Below are positions 36,744 to 51,700 of a stretch of DNA of 64,000 nt, piece by piece. Both the position numbers and the translations under genes were made by a program. Each line of letters starts with the position of its first letter. Position 1 is the first letter of the stretch. The notes under the pieces were generated by a model that ran no database searches, had not been told where the DNA came from, and was given only the letters and a program-made list of their open reading frames with translations. Source of the stretch: Ceratotherium simum simum (Eukaryota; Chordata; Mammalia; Perissodactyla; Rhinocerotidae); the NCBI RefSeq assembly GCF_000283155.1, contig NW_004454179.1, forward strand, positions 10,008,661-10,072,660. The letters are read 5' to 3'.

Positions 36744-39700
36744 GTAAGTGACCTGGACTCCTACCTGGAACTGGGAATAGGTACTCATATGTACTATAGG
36801 GGAGAGAGCTCACTTTCACTTCCAGAAATGTGGGAAGCCTGGGGATCTCCCCTAGGAAAAATTGTTTCCTAGGAGACAATTTGGAGAGGGCTCTTCCTAA
36901 GTTTTGGCTGATTTCAGTAAATCTTTAGGACTCTGACCAATAAAGGAATGGATTAAAAGATGGAGGGGTTCCTATTTTTATAAGTTGCTGTACCACAAAT
37001 ATCCTAAGTGGTTCTGGGGGAAATGGACAGTAGCCCTTTTTACCAAATCTTGACGTAGCATGATGGCGAAGAGGAAGGTGGTTCAAAGCAAGTGCTACTG
37101 TGTGTTGAATCTGATCTTTCAGGTGAAGGCTGGAGACAAAATTCAGTGGGAACTTATTTTGCACTCTCTGATTTAACTTTAATTTTTTCAGAATATTCTA
37201 AGTCACTGCTCATATCATCACACCCTAGAGATTAAAAATTAGGCTGAGCTAGTGAGTTGGTATTGGGTTAACAAACATGTTTGAAATCAAATATTTTAGA
37301 AACCTAAACTTTCTACAAATTGAATTTATTCAACTTACAAATATTTCTAAATTGCTCAGAAAATGAGATAATGTGTGTGAAAGTGCTTTGCAAACTATAA
37401 ACCATTGCAGGAATGATAGATGATATTATCATCATTTTCACTTAGCTCTTGGAAACCACATAAAGCATCTATACATAGAAATGTTAATAAGTAAGTACAC
37501 AATAACACAGAAAAGTAAGACCTGGGAAATGCATGTTGCTATTTGGGTGTTTGGAGTTTCTCCCCAAGTAAGATATAAGCTCAGTTTCTCTCTTTTTCAG
37601 TTCTCATTTTGACCATCTATTAACCAAGTTGTGAATCCAATTGCTACAAAACTGTTGAAGAAGCAAGAATAGGAATTTCTTTGCTGAAATCAGCTTCCTG
37701 AGCTAATTGAGAGTGTATTCTTATTATAAATGAGTATAGCCGTCTTTATTAGAGAGTTGATAAGAAGTATGCCAAATTAATACAACGATTTGCAAGTTAA
37801 GGCAATAATTTACAACACTTCCAATTACACACTGAACCACCAAATAATTGGTCAATTTTAATTGGCATTTTAATTAAATATTTCATGTTCAAAAATAATC
37901 TGTCTTCTTTCCCCCTCATGAGAACAAAAAGACAAAAGGGAGAGGAGACTATTTCAGAGCATTTTCTACTGATGTTCATGGTATTCTCCAGCTGATTCAG
38001 TATCAGCAAAAGAGAAACACGAGATTCCTTTCCCCAGTCACCAGGGCAGTGTGAAGAATTGTTCTATAAAAAATACCTTTACTGTGTGTTCCTTCCCTGC
38101 TGGAGGGGGTCATGTTCATTTCATTCCGATACTGACAGAGCCACACTGAAAGGTGGCTGGGTTGCTTGTCTGTCCAAATTCAAGTGTCTGGATTCAAAAA
38201 GAAAGAAGAAAAAAGGATGTGAATGAAAGTTCTAATTTAAAAACAGGGTTTAAGAACCCCTTCTCGCTTTGCCTGACTTTGAAGAGAAAATGTACAAATC
38301 TCCTGTATAATGCAATTAGATTTTAATTGCTTTTCCCCTATAAGCCCCAATTTGAATTAAACATTTATACTTTGCCAAGAGCCTGGTTTTGGTAGCATTT
38401 GAAAAGCAATTTTTAAATTTAACATTAAATCTTGATTATTCTTATAATGGAACTATCAGGGTTTTGTATAAGGTCGTCTTCTCCTTTGTGCCATGCAGAG
38501 AAATTTGACCAACCACAGCCTTTCAGATGTTTAATACTTCATTATCAACCTTTTATGTAAGGACCTCAAAAGCATTTAACAAATAGAGAACTACAATTTC
38601 TGCCTGTTCAATTGTAGGCTCGCTTGAAATTACTGTCTAAAAGAGTACATCAACAGAAATTCCTGGGCCTGAAAAGGAGAAAATAAAGATGACACTCACT
38701 TACAATATGCAATTTTACTAAGTATCTCAGCACAAAGTAATTGAAAAAAAAAACCGTTTTCCACTGTTTCTTCTAGTTGGGACACTTCTGAAGAGAATTA
38801 TTATTTAGTAACTTGAGAAAAATCTTTTCTTTTATTTGTTTTTCTTAATCCTAACGGCTTAAAAAAAAGAGAATGGGAATGCATGATACAGCCGAGCAGA
38901 TGGTGATGGTTATGATGGTGGCCAGAGATGAACCAGTTTGACTTTTCATTTCCAATACTTACTCATCTGGAATGAACGGGCCTAGAACATGTTTTTCCTT
39001 AACTGTTGCCTTCATTTTGCTCCAAGGGATATCTCATACTGATACTGGGTCTTGCCCAGTTCTGTCCATTTCTCACTTTCTCTGCTCAACTCAATCCCCA
39101 AATCAGAAGGATGCACTGGGCGGCAGAGGTTAACTATGGCTCTGCTCTCATCCTTCAACAGAGATCACTACCTCTACTTCTTTCCAAAGGATTTAAACAG
39201 GGTCAGTTTCTTTTTTGCAGTAGAGCAAGAACTTATTGGAAATCTTTGGGTTTTAAGGCAGCTTTTGAAATACATCATCCCTTGATTCTCCACATTTATG
39301 TTTTTAGAGTAATCTTTCTATGGCTCTTGAAATATCATCTTATAATGACATGCAGAACCCCTGATTAGCAAGGGCTTCAGTTATGGTGTGTGTCTTCGAA
39401 TCCATATTCTCACCAAGCATCATCTAAAGCTAAAATTATTGTTCTCCACATATATGTGCTACTATTTTTCAAATGTATATTATGAACAATAAAACTCACA
39501 CATTTAAAAATTATTGAATTCACGGTAATTTGTTGTCATATTAAATTTTTGTTGAGTTCTTCCCACTAACGGATGCAAAAAGAACAAGTGCAATCAAGTG
39601 AGGATCCACTCAACTATATCACATTAGAAAGGAATTCTCATCCTCGCAGAGGCTGGGAATCTCTAACGTTAGGAAAATAAAAAGTAAGATGTGAGAAATT

Positions 39701-42700
39701 ATTTTGGAATCTGAAAAATAATATGCCAATATAAAAGATTCACGTACTTAATTGCTTCCCTGGTCAAGAAAAAAAAGTTCATAGTTCATAAAAAATAGCT
39801 TGGGATTCGTAGGATAACTCCGAGCAGGATTAGGTTAGCAGGTGCACTGTAGGAAGTCCTTCTAAGGGCTTGAGTCATGATCAGAGAAATTTAAGTCCCA
39901 GTTTTGTCAATGATTTCCTCAATAACTTGAGCCCTGTGTTTTTCACTTCAGAGTCTCTATATCTCCTACCATGAATAATAATAATAATTATTATTATTAT
40001 TTCCAAAGGCTATGAGGTCCTGAGAAGAGACACTCCATTACAGCTTTTCTCATAAAACCAGTTTGTAGAAGTGATGAGGAGGATGCTCTGCAGTGCATCT
40101 TCATCTTTTTCTGTGTGTGGATGATAACAAGACACAAAAAAGGATCTCCTTTTTGTGTTATTATATAGAGATAAATAGGGTATAAAAAAAGTACCAGAAG
40201 AAAAGGAGTTTCAATCCATCCCTCTTTCTTCCATGGAAAGAGTTTACTTTTTTTCTTTTTCCCATCTGGGACAATTGGTTTAATGCTGTTCTATATTAGG
40301 TAATGCTAGTCTCTCTTGGGACTATTAATAAAATCCCCTTTTCCTTGGCTCCATTTACTCTTTTCTATTTTCATCAGAAAGGCAGAGGAGAATTCATAGG
40401 GCTTAGAGAGAGAGGTCAATACAATTTTTCTTAGAATAAACCCTCATTTTTCAGAAAGCAGATTTTTCTTCCTAGGTAAAAGATCAGGTTGGGTTAACAG
40501 TTGGGGGAAACTCTGAGCTTGGGTCACATAAATAACATTCCCCATTGCCTCCCATTTGAAATATACCTACACTCCGAGGGCCTCTCGAAAGAAACTACCA
40601 TCCACTCTGGACAGACTCTCCAGTCTCATTACAAGCCAAACTTTTATGGTTTGTTTTTCTCAATCTTTATTGTAGGCTCTTGTTATCGATCATATCATTT
40701 CTCTGTATGCTTTTTAGGTCAGAGTTTTCTCCAGGCCAAGAGAAATCAGACCATAAGGGGATCATTTAAATTCACCATTATCTGACCAGTCCAAATTCAC
40801 TTTTCTTAATAGATTGTTTTCCCAACTTCAGCATCCTCTGGTACCAGCACAGCATGAGGCTATGTTCCAGTAGTCTCAATAAGATCCTTTAAGTGGACCG
40901 ATAGTTCAGTATTTCTATCAGCTCCACAGATCAAATTCTTATGTTTTCCAGGCCAATCTTAAACAATCCTGCATAAGGGAGAATTTTCTCTTCATTCAAA
41001 ACTGTAATTCGCTTATATGTGCAACAAGATATGGACAACAATGGTATTTTTTTAAATAAATATTTTCAACAACAAAAAAAACCCCTGTAATTCTCTTTTC
41101 CTGCCATAAATCTCAGTCTTTTTCCTTTATTCAGGCTCTTCAGGTTCACCGTATGAGGTACTGGAGGTTCCATTCCATACCAATATCCAGGGTAATAAGC
41201 AGTGAACCAATAGGTTGGCCATATGATCCTGTCTGGCATTGCTTCATGTTAATCCAAGGCATCTGTTGGAGCTCAGACTGCATAGATTGTTGCTTCAGGA
41301 GCATTTTATTGGTTATTTTATTTTTTTTCTTGTGAGGAAGGTTGGCCCTGAGCTAACATCTGCCAATCCTCCTCTTTTTGCTAAGGAAGACTGGCCCTGG
41401 GCTAACATCCGTGCCCATCTTCCTCCACTTTATATGGGACGCCTGCCACAGCATGGCTCGACAAGTGGTGCGTCGGTGTGCGCCCGGGATCCGAACCGGC
41501 AAACCCCGGGCTGCCGCAGCGGAGCACGCACACTTAACTGCTTGCGCCACCGGGCTGGCCCCTTGTTTAATTTTATATTACGAAAAATTTCATTTTATTA
41601 CAAAGATAGAGAGAACAGCATATAATGAACCCCCATGACTCAGCTTCCACAGTTATAAACCCCTGGCTAATCTTGCTTCATTTAGAATTTCTGTAGCATT
41701 TTCAAATGCATGTATTTCTTAGTCTAAATCTTCCAAGTACTACCATGGTTCAAAATGGGGAGAAGAAGGATAGGAAAAGGAATCTCCTATCCTGTCACTG
41801 AGAAATCTAGAGCCTGTAATTAAAAGTAAATCTTGGAGAACATCATATGGATATGACTGCCTTTGTGGGGAAAAAAAAATCAAGAATACGAATGAGCAAA
41901 AAGAGAAAATTCATTCAAATACATATTTGAGTTTATTTCTGTTTGAGCTGTGGCTGGTTAGCAAAAGCAACAGAAATTGATGGTTGGATCAGATTGAGGA
42001 GAGAACATTTTTACCATCCATTGGATTTAGTTCCATTAACTAGTGAAAATGGTACCACAGTGCCAAAGCCTGTCAATTTTCCTGCCTTGAACTGTTCACC
42101 TAGTTGTTTTGCAGGATAATTCTTAGAGTTGCCATGTACACCTACCTTCTTGATCCTGAAATAAACTGGTATTGCATCCATCAGGGCAATTGAGAACATG
42201 AATATTTTCTAAAGTCTATACTACAGGGACCAAGGTAACAAGATCAAAAAACAAAATAAAATTCTCTGCCTCCATAATGATCCTGGAAGAGGTTCCTGCA
42301 ATCCCAGGCTTTCTGGGAACAGTGGCTTGAGCTGTTCCTTAGCAGCTTTCACTTAGAGACCACGGAATGGAGCATGAGTACAGCTTATTCCCAGTTAGAG
42401 TCCTCATTTAAATGCTAAGTGCTGAAGTACTTTTTTGTAGCTCAGCATTTCTCAGCAGAGTTTGCTACAATACATAAAGAAGGAAGGAAATGAGAACAAG
42501 GAAAGACAGTCTATCTCTCTATAAAATATCCTGCAATACAAAACACATTTCAATTTCAGGGGAAAAGATTGTCCCTTGAAAAATTGTGATTTGCTTGGGA
42601 AGAAATCTGCCTGACATTGTTTCGCAGAGACCCATGGTACACAGTTGTCCTGTGGGCTATTATATGGTCTTTGCCAATAATTATTTAGTGGGGACTGGAT

Positions 42701-45700
42701 TTGAGATAATGTGAGATTTTAATATAAATTTTAACATAAGGACTACTACTAAAACTAACACATCTGTTTAACTTTCCTTTTTTAGCCACCTTGTTTACAA
42801 GCCTTTTTTTCATATTTTAGGGCACTGCATTATAAACAGAAAATTCACATATATAAAAAAATTTTGAGAATTATTCATAGAGCTGAATTTCCTTTGAAGA
42901 AAGAGATGGTGTTTAAATCAGTGAAATAGATAGGGGGATAGGACCAAAAGCTACATATTCCTTAACTTTTCCTTTTATACTCTTCTTGAAAAAACCTTTA
43001 CCTGCCCCAAACTTCACTGCAATCATTTCTTTCTGTCTTTCCTTTCAGTGTTATACTCCTTCAATGAGTCTATACTAGCGGCTTTCACTTGATAACTGTT
43101 TACTCGTTATAATCTGGCTTCTGTTCCATTGCTGTACTGAAATAGATCTCTCCACTGATATCAACCTTGCTCCCTCTTGACAAATTTTTAAGTGGGAGGA
43201 AACTTGTCTTTGAAATTCTGAATACTTCTCTTCGCTTTAAGACTTCAGATATCTTGTGCCTTCTACTTCCTAATCCCTTCCCCTAGCTAAATAGGAAGGA
43301 GCCTGATTTCAATTATTTATACTTTACAATGGGTAAGAATTAGTCACGCTGTTCACTCTTGAAAAAAAAATTGCAGTTTAAACTTAACTCTCTCTAATGG
43401 AACAGTGAATTGTTCCTAGCTTAAATATCCGCGAGTGTTATCAGAGAGGGGTAACGAAGAACATTTTTTAACAAATGAGATATTATTCCACAGTCATTAG
43501 TAAGACCTACCTTCTATGTAATTGTGTGTGTGTGTGTGCATGTCTAGGTGTGTGTGCTGGTGCGTGTGTGTTGTGTGGGTCAGATGTCATGGAGGATAGA
43601 GTGAATCACATGGAAACTTGCTCAGAAAGAGCTGTCTTTGGGCTCTCCCCAGCCGAAGGCACCTTGGGAGTTCTATGAGGTGAAACACTGGCTGTCAGAC
43701 ATTCATTCTACAAGAAAGTTGCTTCACTGGAGCACCTTCTAGCTATGGTTCCAGGCAGCTCCCCTACTCTGGGCCCTCCCCTTAGCTGTTTCCCCTTTCG
43801 CCCCTGTACTCTGTCTGTGCCAAATCGCCAGATGGAGATCTGCACCTACATTCATTCGCTGCCACTTCTCCTTTCCCCTGAGCCTCGCCTAAAGTGGGCC
43901 AACTAGAGCTTCATGACTCAGAGATTTTTATGAACCTCGAGAGATGAGACTAAAGGGTAGGGAAAAGCCAAACCAGTTATTCAAAGGCTTGTGGGGAAAG
44001 TGAAGGGAGGCAGAACAAAGGTAGGCATTAGAGGGCATTGAAATGAAAGTCCTGGGCATCGAGAGGAAAACATCAAATTCTGGAGATTCATATTCAGAAC
44101 CTTTGCTTTTTAAAAATATGTGTGGAGAAGGGAAAAGGGAATCCTAACTTGAATCTAAGCTACGTCAACCGCTGGGATTCAAATGTATCGGGGCACACTT
44201 GGCAAGCGAGCGAGGCTGGACTGCAAGAAGCTTGCTGCCTAAGACTGAGTTCTTTCCTGGGAAGGAACTCTCATACCAAGGAGAGAAGGAGTCTGGCACA
44301 CAAACTTGGCCTAGTGACGAGGCCCTGGTCATGCGAAGGGAGAAGTAAGTCTGAAGCTAGCATGGTGCTTGGTCCTCCTACTCCCATCTGTGACACAGGC
44401 CACATAGAATCAGGCCTGTGTTCTCACCGTGGCTGCTGAACTGCCAGCTATACAGAATGATGTGCCACAGACCGCCTCATGGGCTGGGCCAGTTTGGAGA
44501 ACGCCCCCAAATAGGGAGAAATGATTTAAATTAATTAGATAGTGTCTTAAGCTGCTCGTCCACAATTAGACACAGCCGCCAGAGAATGGGAACTTGAAAT
44601 TTTCTGAACTTCCTAAGGTGGTAAAATAAAGTAACTTTCTTCACGTGGTATCAGGTGAAGAGGGCTTAGAACATTAGAGTGTATATGGATCTATAGATAA
44701 TAAATGTTAGGTAAGAAAAGACAAACAAACAAACAAACAAAAGAAACTTGGAGACTTTCCAAGAGCTAAGAGAGAAGCTGTGGCATTTGTATTTGGGTTG
44801 ATCCAAAGTCCCTCCCCTCCTGCCCCAGCTCCCTGGGAAAAATCTTTGCTGGTGATCAGGCTGATTATGGAATAGGCAATTCAGGAGGCAATATAGCCCA
44901 CGAGAGAAGCTGCATGATGCTGAAAGCTGTGGGGTTTGAGGAGCTGTAGTTCCCTAGATCAAAGAATTTTGAACTGTGGTTAGATTATGACCACATTATA
45001 GCCACCAAAGTGTTGCAGGTCCCTACAGCAGAGAAGCAATGGAAAATGATATAAAGTCCACAAGGCTCTACTTTAGCAGTTACCTATACCCTCAAAACTA
45101 CTAAAGCATCTGCATCTGTGGATGGTTGTTTGACAAGAGCTGACAGGATATTTATTAGTGAAGAGAATAGCAAGGACTTAGACACATTAAAAGGAAGGGG
45201 AAAGAACTTGGAAATGTTCATATTAGAGGAGCTATGGCAGAAGGTGTGAAGAGAGGACAAAAGGACACAATTTGGGTAACCAGCCTAGATGAGAGCAAGT
45301 GACAGCAGAAGCCACTTACAATAAAACATTATTGTGAGAGCGCAGAATGAATAATGGGGAGAGAGAGAGAGAAAGATATCTGATTGGTCTCCCAAATTCT
45401 TGTTGTTGGTAAAGTAACTTGGGAGAAGGATGAGATGGTATTAGAAGCTTGTAGGAAAAAAGTACAGATGAAAGAATGAGTTCAAGACTCACTTCAGGGT
45501 TGATGACAAGAGTGTGGAGGTGGTCTAAGAATATAAAATAACAGTTATGGCATTCAAGACTCCTGTGAGTGGAAGTAGTTAGCATATTTACTAGAGAACA
45601 GACAGCGCCTAGACAAAGACTCAGAATCCTTGCAGGCATATTTAACTCGCCAAAATGTCTTATTCCTGGTATGAGGACGGTAGGCATAAACAGGTCAGCT

Positions 45701-48700
45701 GTAATTGCCAGGAAAACACTATAATACCAAGAAAAACTACAGAGAGGAAATAGATCCATTATTTTAATGCTCAGTGCAGTCAGAGACCCAGTCCCTCAAG
45801 GCAATGACCAGTGAGAGCTTTGAGAACTACCAGAACCAGAAGGTTCTCCATCCAGATACAAAAGAAGGGAATGTCCACCAATTTGTTACTATTGCAGTTG
45901 GAGCAGCAATTTTCCAGAAGATTGAAGCAATAATTTGAGTCTCCCAGGTCAAATTATTACTTAGATCTTAGATGCTTGTAGGCACTTCCCTGTTCTCCCT
46001 CTGGACCAGTGTTTCTCAAAGTGGCCTCTGAGGATTATCTGCAATACAACCATCTCAGTAGCGCCTATATGCAGATTCCTACCACCCATTCCCCACATCA
46101 CCACTGCTCAACAAGAGTCTATGGAGCTGCAGCCCAGGAATCTTCATGTTTAATAAACTCCCCAGAGGATTCTCATGCATTCTACAAGATAATACATTTG
46201 GATTAATTTTCAAATGTCTATACTGAGTCCATTCTCCAAATCTCCAGCACTCCAGAGTAGGTAGGTAACTTTTGATTTTTATATAATTATAGATCTGCAG
46301 AAAGTTGCAAAGAAATGTACAGGGAAGTCCCATACACCGTTTCCCCAGCCTCCTCCAGTGTCAACATCTTACAACTATAGTACAATATCCACAAAGCTTA
46401 TTCATACTTCACCAGTTTTACACACACTACAGTTTGCACTCCACTGTCCTAGATTGATGGAACACCTCCAAAAGAACGCCAAAGCAAGAGAGGCACCAGG
46501 AGACAGGAGGTAGGGAAAAATCCAGTCTTATCCATGCCAGACATTAGGGCCACCTGACAGTTAAAGGGGATTGGTGGAGTGTGGTTGTGGCTCATGCCCT
46601 CTACCACGGGGACTCACACTAAGGCCAGGGGCAGATCTGGGGAGATGCTCTCACCAAAGTCACCCTCTTTGGGCATCTGAGGACAGGGGCAGGGCTAGAG
46701 CTTCAGTCAGAGTCTTACTGAGGAATTATCCTGCTTCTCTGGCCAGACCCTAGTCCTCATGTATTTGCTTTTGAGCCAATGGAAACAGACAGCTCCCAAG
46801 GTAATAAAGAGTCTTCCCTAAAATCAGAAAGTGCGCTGGCACTTATTCTTCAGAGAGTCGTTACGGGGGTGGAAGAGGTCCAGGGTGAGTGAATCCATAA
46901 TGGTCAGTGTGCCAAGGCCAAGTACACTGCTCTTGGGTGGGCCAAGGCACATTTAGCATGAGGTCCCTGAAGGCTGAGCCCAGGAATGTTATGAGCAGAA
47001 CACTAGAGAGACCCTAGTTAATACTTTTTTCATCACCCATTTCTTTGCAAGGATGGCACCCTTTTGAAGGGGCTCCAGGGTGGGCACACCACTTGGATTC
47101 AGTATATATGGGCAGGTCAGGAGGATTGGTAAGGCTGCAGACCCCAGAAGTTTATCTAAATGAGTGACTATGGAGTCTTCCTAGGAGAGCATTCACTCTA
47201 AAGGAAGGGAATTGAGATGATCCAGCAATTAAGCTTGTTACTGCAATTTGCTAGCAAACCTCACAGTTTGAGTCCATGAAGGAGGTTGGAGTGTAACTAG
47301 GAGGGAGTGTTATAAGCAAAACCTGAAAGAACTATTTTACTAAGACCCTATAAGACCTTGTACACAAATGGCAGTTTTGATACCCAAGTGGAAAAGTAAA
47401 ACTCTAAAAGTGGTTAAAAGACATTTTCCCCTACATTTAAAAAAAGTTAAAAGGCTTTTTTAAGAGTAATTTCAGGTTTACTAGAAACTTGAGCAGAAAG
47501 TACAGAGTTCCTGTATATCCCCCCTTTCCTCCTGCAGTTTCCCTCATTATTAGCGTCTTGCATTAGGTGGCACATTTGTTTGTCCCTACTTTTTCATGCA
47601 TTGACCCCAGTGTGAGCAGCAACAGTCTCCCAAAAATGTGCCCAGGGGATGTGATGGCACCCAGATAAAGCAGAGCCTATGCCTGGCAGATGCAGACATC
47701 TGGTGGACAGGGAAGTAGAAGGAAGGGCTGGAGCAATGGCAGAATAGAAAAGCAGTAGAGACAATGTGATAGTTAACTGAGCTTGTTTATGAGTGTGTGC
47801 AAAACATCACTGAGACCTCCAAGAAATACTTATCAAGAACTTTTCAGGGATCAGGAGTCCTGGATTAGCAGATGGGAATAAAAGTAAGAGGAATATGGAT
47901 TGCAGAAAAGCAAAGCAGTGAAGGAGTGCATACTCCAGAATCAGACTGACTAGGTTCCAATCTTGGCTTTACAACTTGACTAGCTGTGTGACGCTGGCTA
48001 ACCACTCTGTGTTTCAGTTTCTGTGTCTGTAAAATGGAAGACATGTAATTGAGACGATTATATGAGCTTAAAACGTGTAAAGCACTTAAAATAGTATTTT
48101 GTGTGCACAGAATAAACACTCAATAAATAGTACAGTACCTACACCATAAGGTTGTTAAGAAAATTGAATATGATGATACAAGTAAAGCAGTCAGAAGAGT
48201 TCTTGACACACTCAATAAATGTTAGCTATTATTGTGTGATAAAAATTAAATTGTATATGGTGTCAGTATATGTAATGGAAGACTAATGAAAGGAAAGAAA
48301 CAATTATAAAATTTTTATTTGGCAGTGTAAAAGCAAAACTCACTACTGTTATTTATGTAAATTGCTTACCACTTATGCTTAATTACTAAGAAGCACAATA
48401 ACAACTATACATAGCATTAAGTGTGTCAGATTGACTTTGCCAAAAGTTTTGATTATGACGCTAACCTCTGTGTACGTATGCTCCGTGGTCACTGTCTTGC
48501 TCTAGTAGTATGATCATCTGCTAATGTAGCATGGTCATCTGCTCACAACGTTAAAAAATTAGTGGGAGCACTGCCTTACCACAGACTTCCTTTTCATATC
48601 CCCCAAAATCTTTTTTCAGTCCTTATTATCCTCAAATATCCTGCTGCATCCGATGATCCTTCCATCCTTTTTTCAAAACTCTTTAATTCAATGCGTTTTT

Positions 48701-51700
48701 GTAGAGCACTTACTATGTTCAAGGTACTACATTAGGAGCTGGAGGGGATACAAAGATAATTAAGGCAGCCCCTACTTGTAGTCGAGTATAAGAGAATAAA
48801 GAAAAACCTTAATATGAGATAGAAAAAAGTGGCTGTGAGGCTTCAAGAAGTGCTGGTTGTGGCTTTTGAACTAGATAATTATTTAAGAATAAGTAAGATT
48901 TTTATATAACAGTTTTATTGAGACATAATTCACATACTATAACATTCACCCTTTTAAAGTATATAAATCAATGGTTTTCAGTATATTCACAAACTTGTGC
49001 AATCCTCACCACAATCAATTTTAAAACATTTTCATCACCTTCAAAAGAAACCTCACATCCATTAGCAGTCACTTCCCATTCCCCCTTCCCTCAGCCCCTG
49101 ACAACTGCTAATCTACTTTCAGTTTGTATGGAATTGCCTATTCTGGACTGTTTATGTAAACAGAATCATACAACTTATGGCCTTTTGTTTCTGGATTCTT
49201 TCACTTAGAATGCACTTAGAAAGGCCCAGTGCAGGGGAAGGAACGAGCTATGTGGATATCTGAGTAAAAAGCATTCCAGGCAGAGAAGACCACAAGCACA
49301 ATGGCCCACTCTCAAGCACAGATGCTGGAGAGTGCCTGATGTGTTGGAAATAAAAGGAGACCATGTAGCTGCAGGAGAGTAAGCGAAGGGAGAGCAGTAG
49401 GAGATCAGGCCACAGGCATAACTGGGAGCCAGATTGTGTAGGATCTTATAAACCATGATAAGAATTTGGCTTCCACTCTCTGTGAGATAGGAAACCACAT
49501 TTTTGAGCAGAGAATGGCAACATTTGATTTATATTTTAAAGAGAATAGTCTTCAAAGGGACAAATCATTTTGAGAATACAATGTGGGAGAACGAGGGTGG
49601 AAGCAAGGAGATCAGTTAGTAGGCTTTAACAATAATCCAGGCAAGAGACAATGACAGCTTGGACCAGGGAGATAGCAGTGAGGGTGTTGAGAACTGGTTA
49701 GAGTCTGGACGTATTTTGAGCTGAAGCTGGCAGGATTTGATGACAGATTGAATACGGGATGTAAAAGAAAGAAAGGAGTCAAAGATGACTCTAAGATTTT
49801 TTTCTGACAACTAGAAGGAGGAACTGTCCTTTACTTAGATGGGGAAGTCTACAGAAGGAACAAGTTTGGGACAATGGCAGCAGAGATCAGGAGTTTAGTT
49901 TTGGCTGTATTAAGTTTGAGAGGACTATTAAACATTGAAGTGGACATGTCAAGAATATAGTTGGATATATTCTTGTCTGGAGTTCAAGAAAACGTCTGAG
50001 AATAGTTGAGAGGGTTCAGGAAGGCATAAACTCTTTGAATGATGCCCAATCTGGGTAGTATCATCAGCAACCATACATATGGGGAATGGGAAGCTTATAC
50101 CTCTGTCTAGGACTACACTGACTGTACCATGTTCTATAGAGCTGCCTTCATCTGCTAAACAAATTTTATATCTTCCACTGTTTGTTAGCGTCTTTCCTTC
50201 AATCATAATACTGTCCCTAGCTGGTACCCATACAAACACTTAAGAGACAAAGAAACAAAGAGGGCCTCCCTCTTTGGCTCTCTTCCCAGCTTCTAACACC
50301 ACACACTCACTATGCTTTCTGGAATCCATATTATATTTTACCCTCCAAAAGGAAATCTTGCCACTGTCTCATTATTCAAAAACTAGATCCTCCTCCTTTG
50401 GTTCTCACCACAAGGACATACAGTCTTTTCTTAATATTAGATATTTTGGATATGAGTAAGCCAGCCATAATGGTTCAACTACGTCTGCAAATAACTTGAG
50501 GGGTTAACTACACAAGTCAGTTTGCGGGAATCTTGTCCAAATAAGGCCTACAGTCATGTCCCATGGCAGGTGCTCAATTAGATCTGATTGATTAATCAAT
50601 GGGCTAGACCAACGTATCATACAAATCTTTACAAATTGTAGGATCTTCAAGGAAAGAAGAAGCCACTAGTATCTCTGCCCATCACTCCCTGTGACTCGAA
50701 CTTAGTATCCTCTCAGGGGAAGTCTCTTCACCCAGGCTCTTGGCAAAGCTTTCTCCTTTGTCTGCCCCTCGATTTTTGTTTTGTTGCTTTGTTTTATTAC
50801 CTGATACTGCCTGGCTTGTGAGAGAGAACTAGCCTCTGTCTGGCCTGGTAACATCCAAAAGTCTTTGAAAGATATTCCTAACATAAAGATTGCCCTTCTG
50901 AGCCAGAGCAAGCTCAGGCTATTTTCTCTTAGGCAAAGGGCCTGGCTGACTCCTCTGACACCAGTCTTCAAGGATCAGAAATTTATCTCTAAACCCATAA
51001 TGGCTTTGGCAATTGTGAATTCATTTAAATCATTTTGAATTTATTTTTGTGCTTTTTTGGTACTACCACCCCAAGAGAGCTGTTCTTTTTAGTTGACTTA
51101 ATTTTGCCTGCCAAGCTTTAAAAAGTAGGCCTTGGTTTTGCTAGACTCTGTAGTCTTTTATGATTTTCTAAAATTCTATTTCATTTCTTTCCGAATCTTT
51201 TTCATCTTTTCTCATATGGCAGCCTCCCAGTTTATTACTAGTGTTTTTCAAAAACCACCCACATTTTAGGTGTTGTGTGTGTTTTGTATGAAGAGAGTCA
51301 ACCAAGCTCTTTTGACCTCTGACAGGAGACTGAACTTTCTTGGTCTATTTCATTTCCAACCTGCTTTCTGATGATGGCCAGCATCTTATTGGCCTTTGGA
51401 ATTGCAGGGTACACCAACTATTGTGGAACAATACATAATGATTCCCATGTTATTTTCTTCCATTATAATGAAAAAAGAAAGATAATAGGTAATATATTTG
51501 GATTAATTTTCAAATGCTATACTGAAGTCCATTCACCAAATCGCCAGCATTCCAGATTATGTATGTAGGTGTGTAACATTTTATTTTTATATAATTATAG
51601 ATTTGCAGAAGGTTGCAAAGAAATGTTCAGGGAAGTCTCATGCACCCTTTCCCCAGCCTCCCCCAGTGTTAACATCTTACAGCTATAGTACAATATCTAT

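Noticed and set aside
42011..42199. 62-codon - strand frame with a protein-like look ([18 protein letters not shown])
   Set aside because: I could not match it to any family, and frames upstream of it break at once. A processed pseudogene fragment is possible but unsupported; a translated search of 41,900-42,400 would decide.
44122..44439. 105-codon + strand frame in WNT8B intron 1
   Set aside because: No motif, no start or splice context, composition like the surrounding intron.
45316..45759. 147-codon open frame on the - strand in WNT8B intron 1
   Set aside because: No recognisable motif, low-complexity Leu/Ser-rich product, no splice or poly(A) context; consistent with chance.
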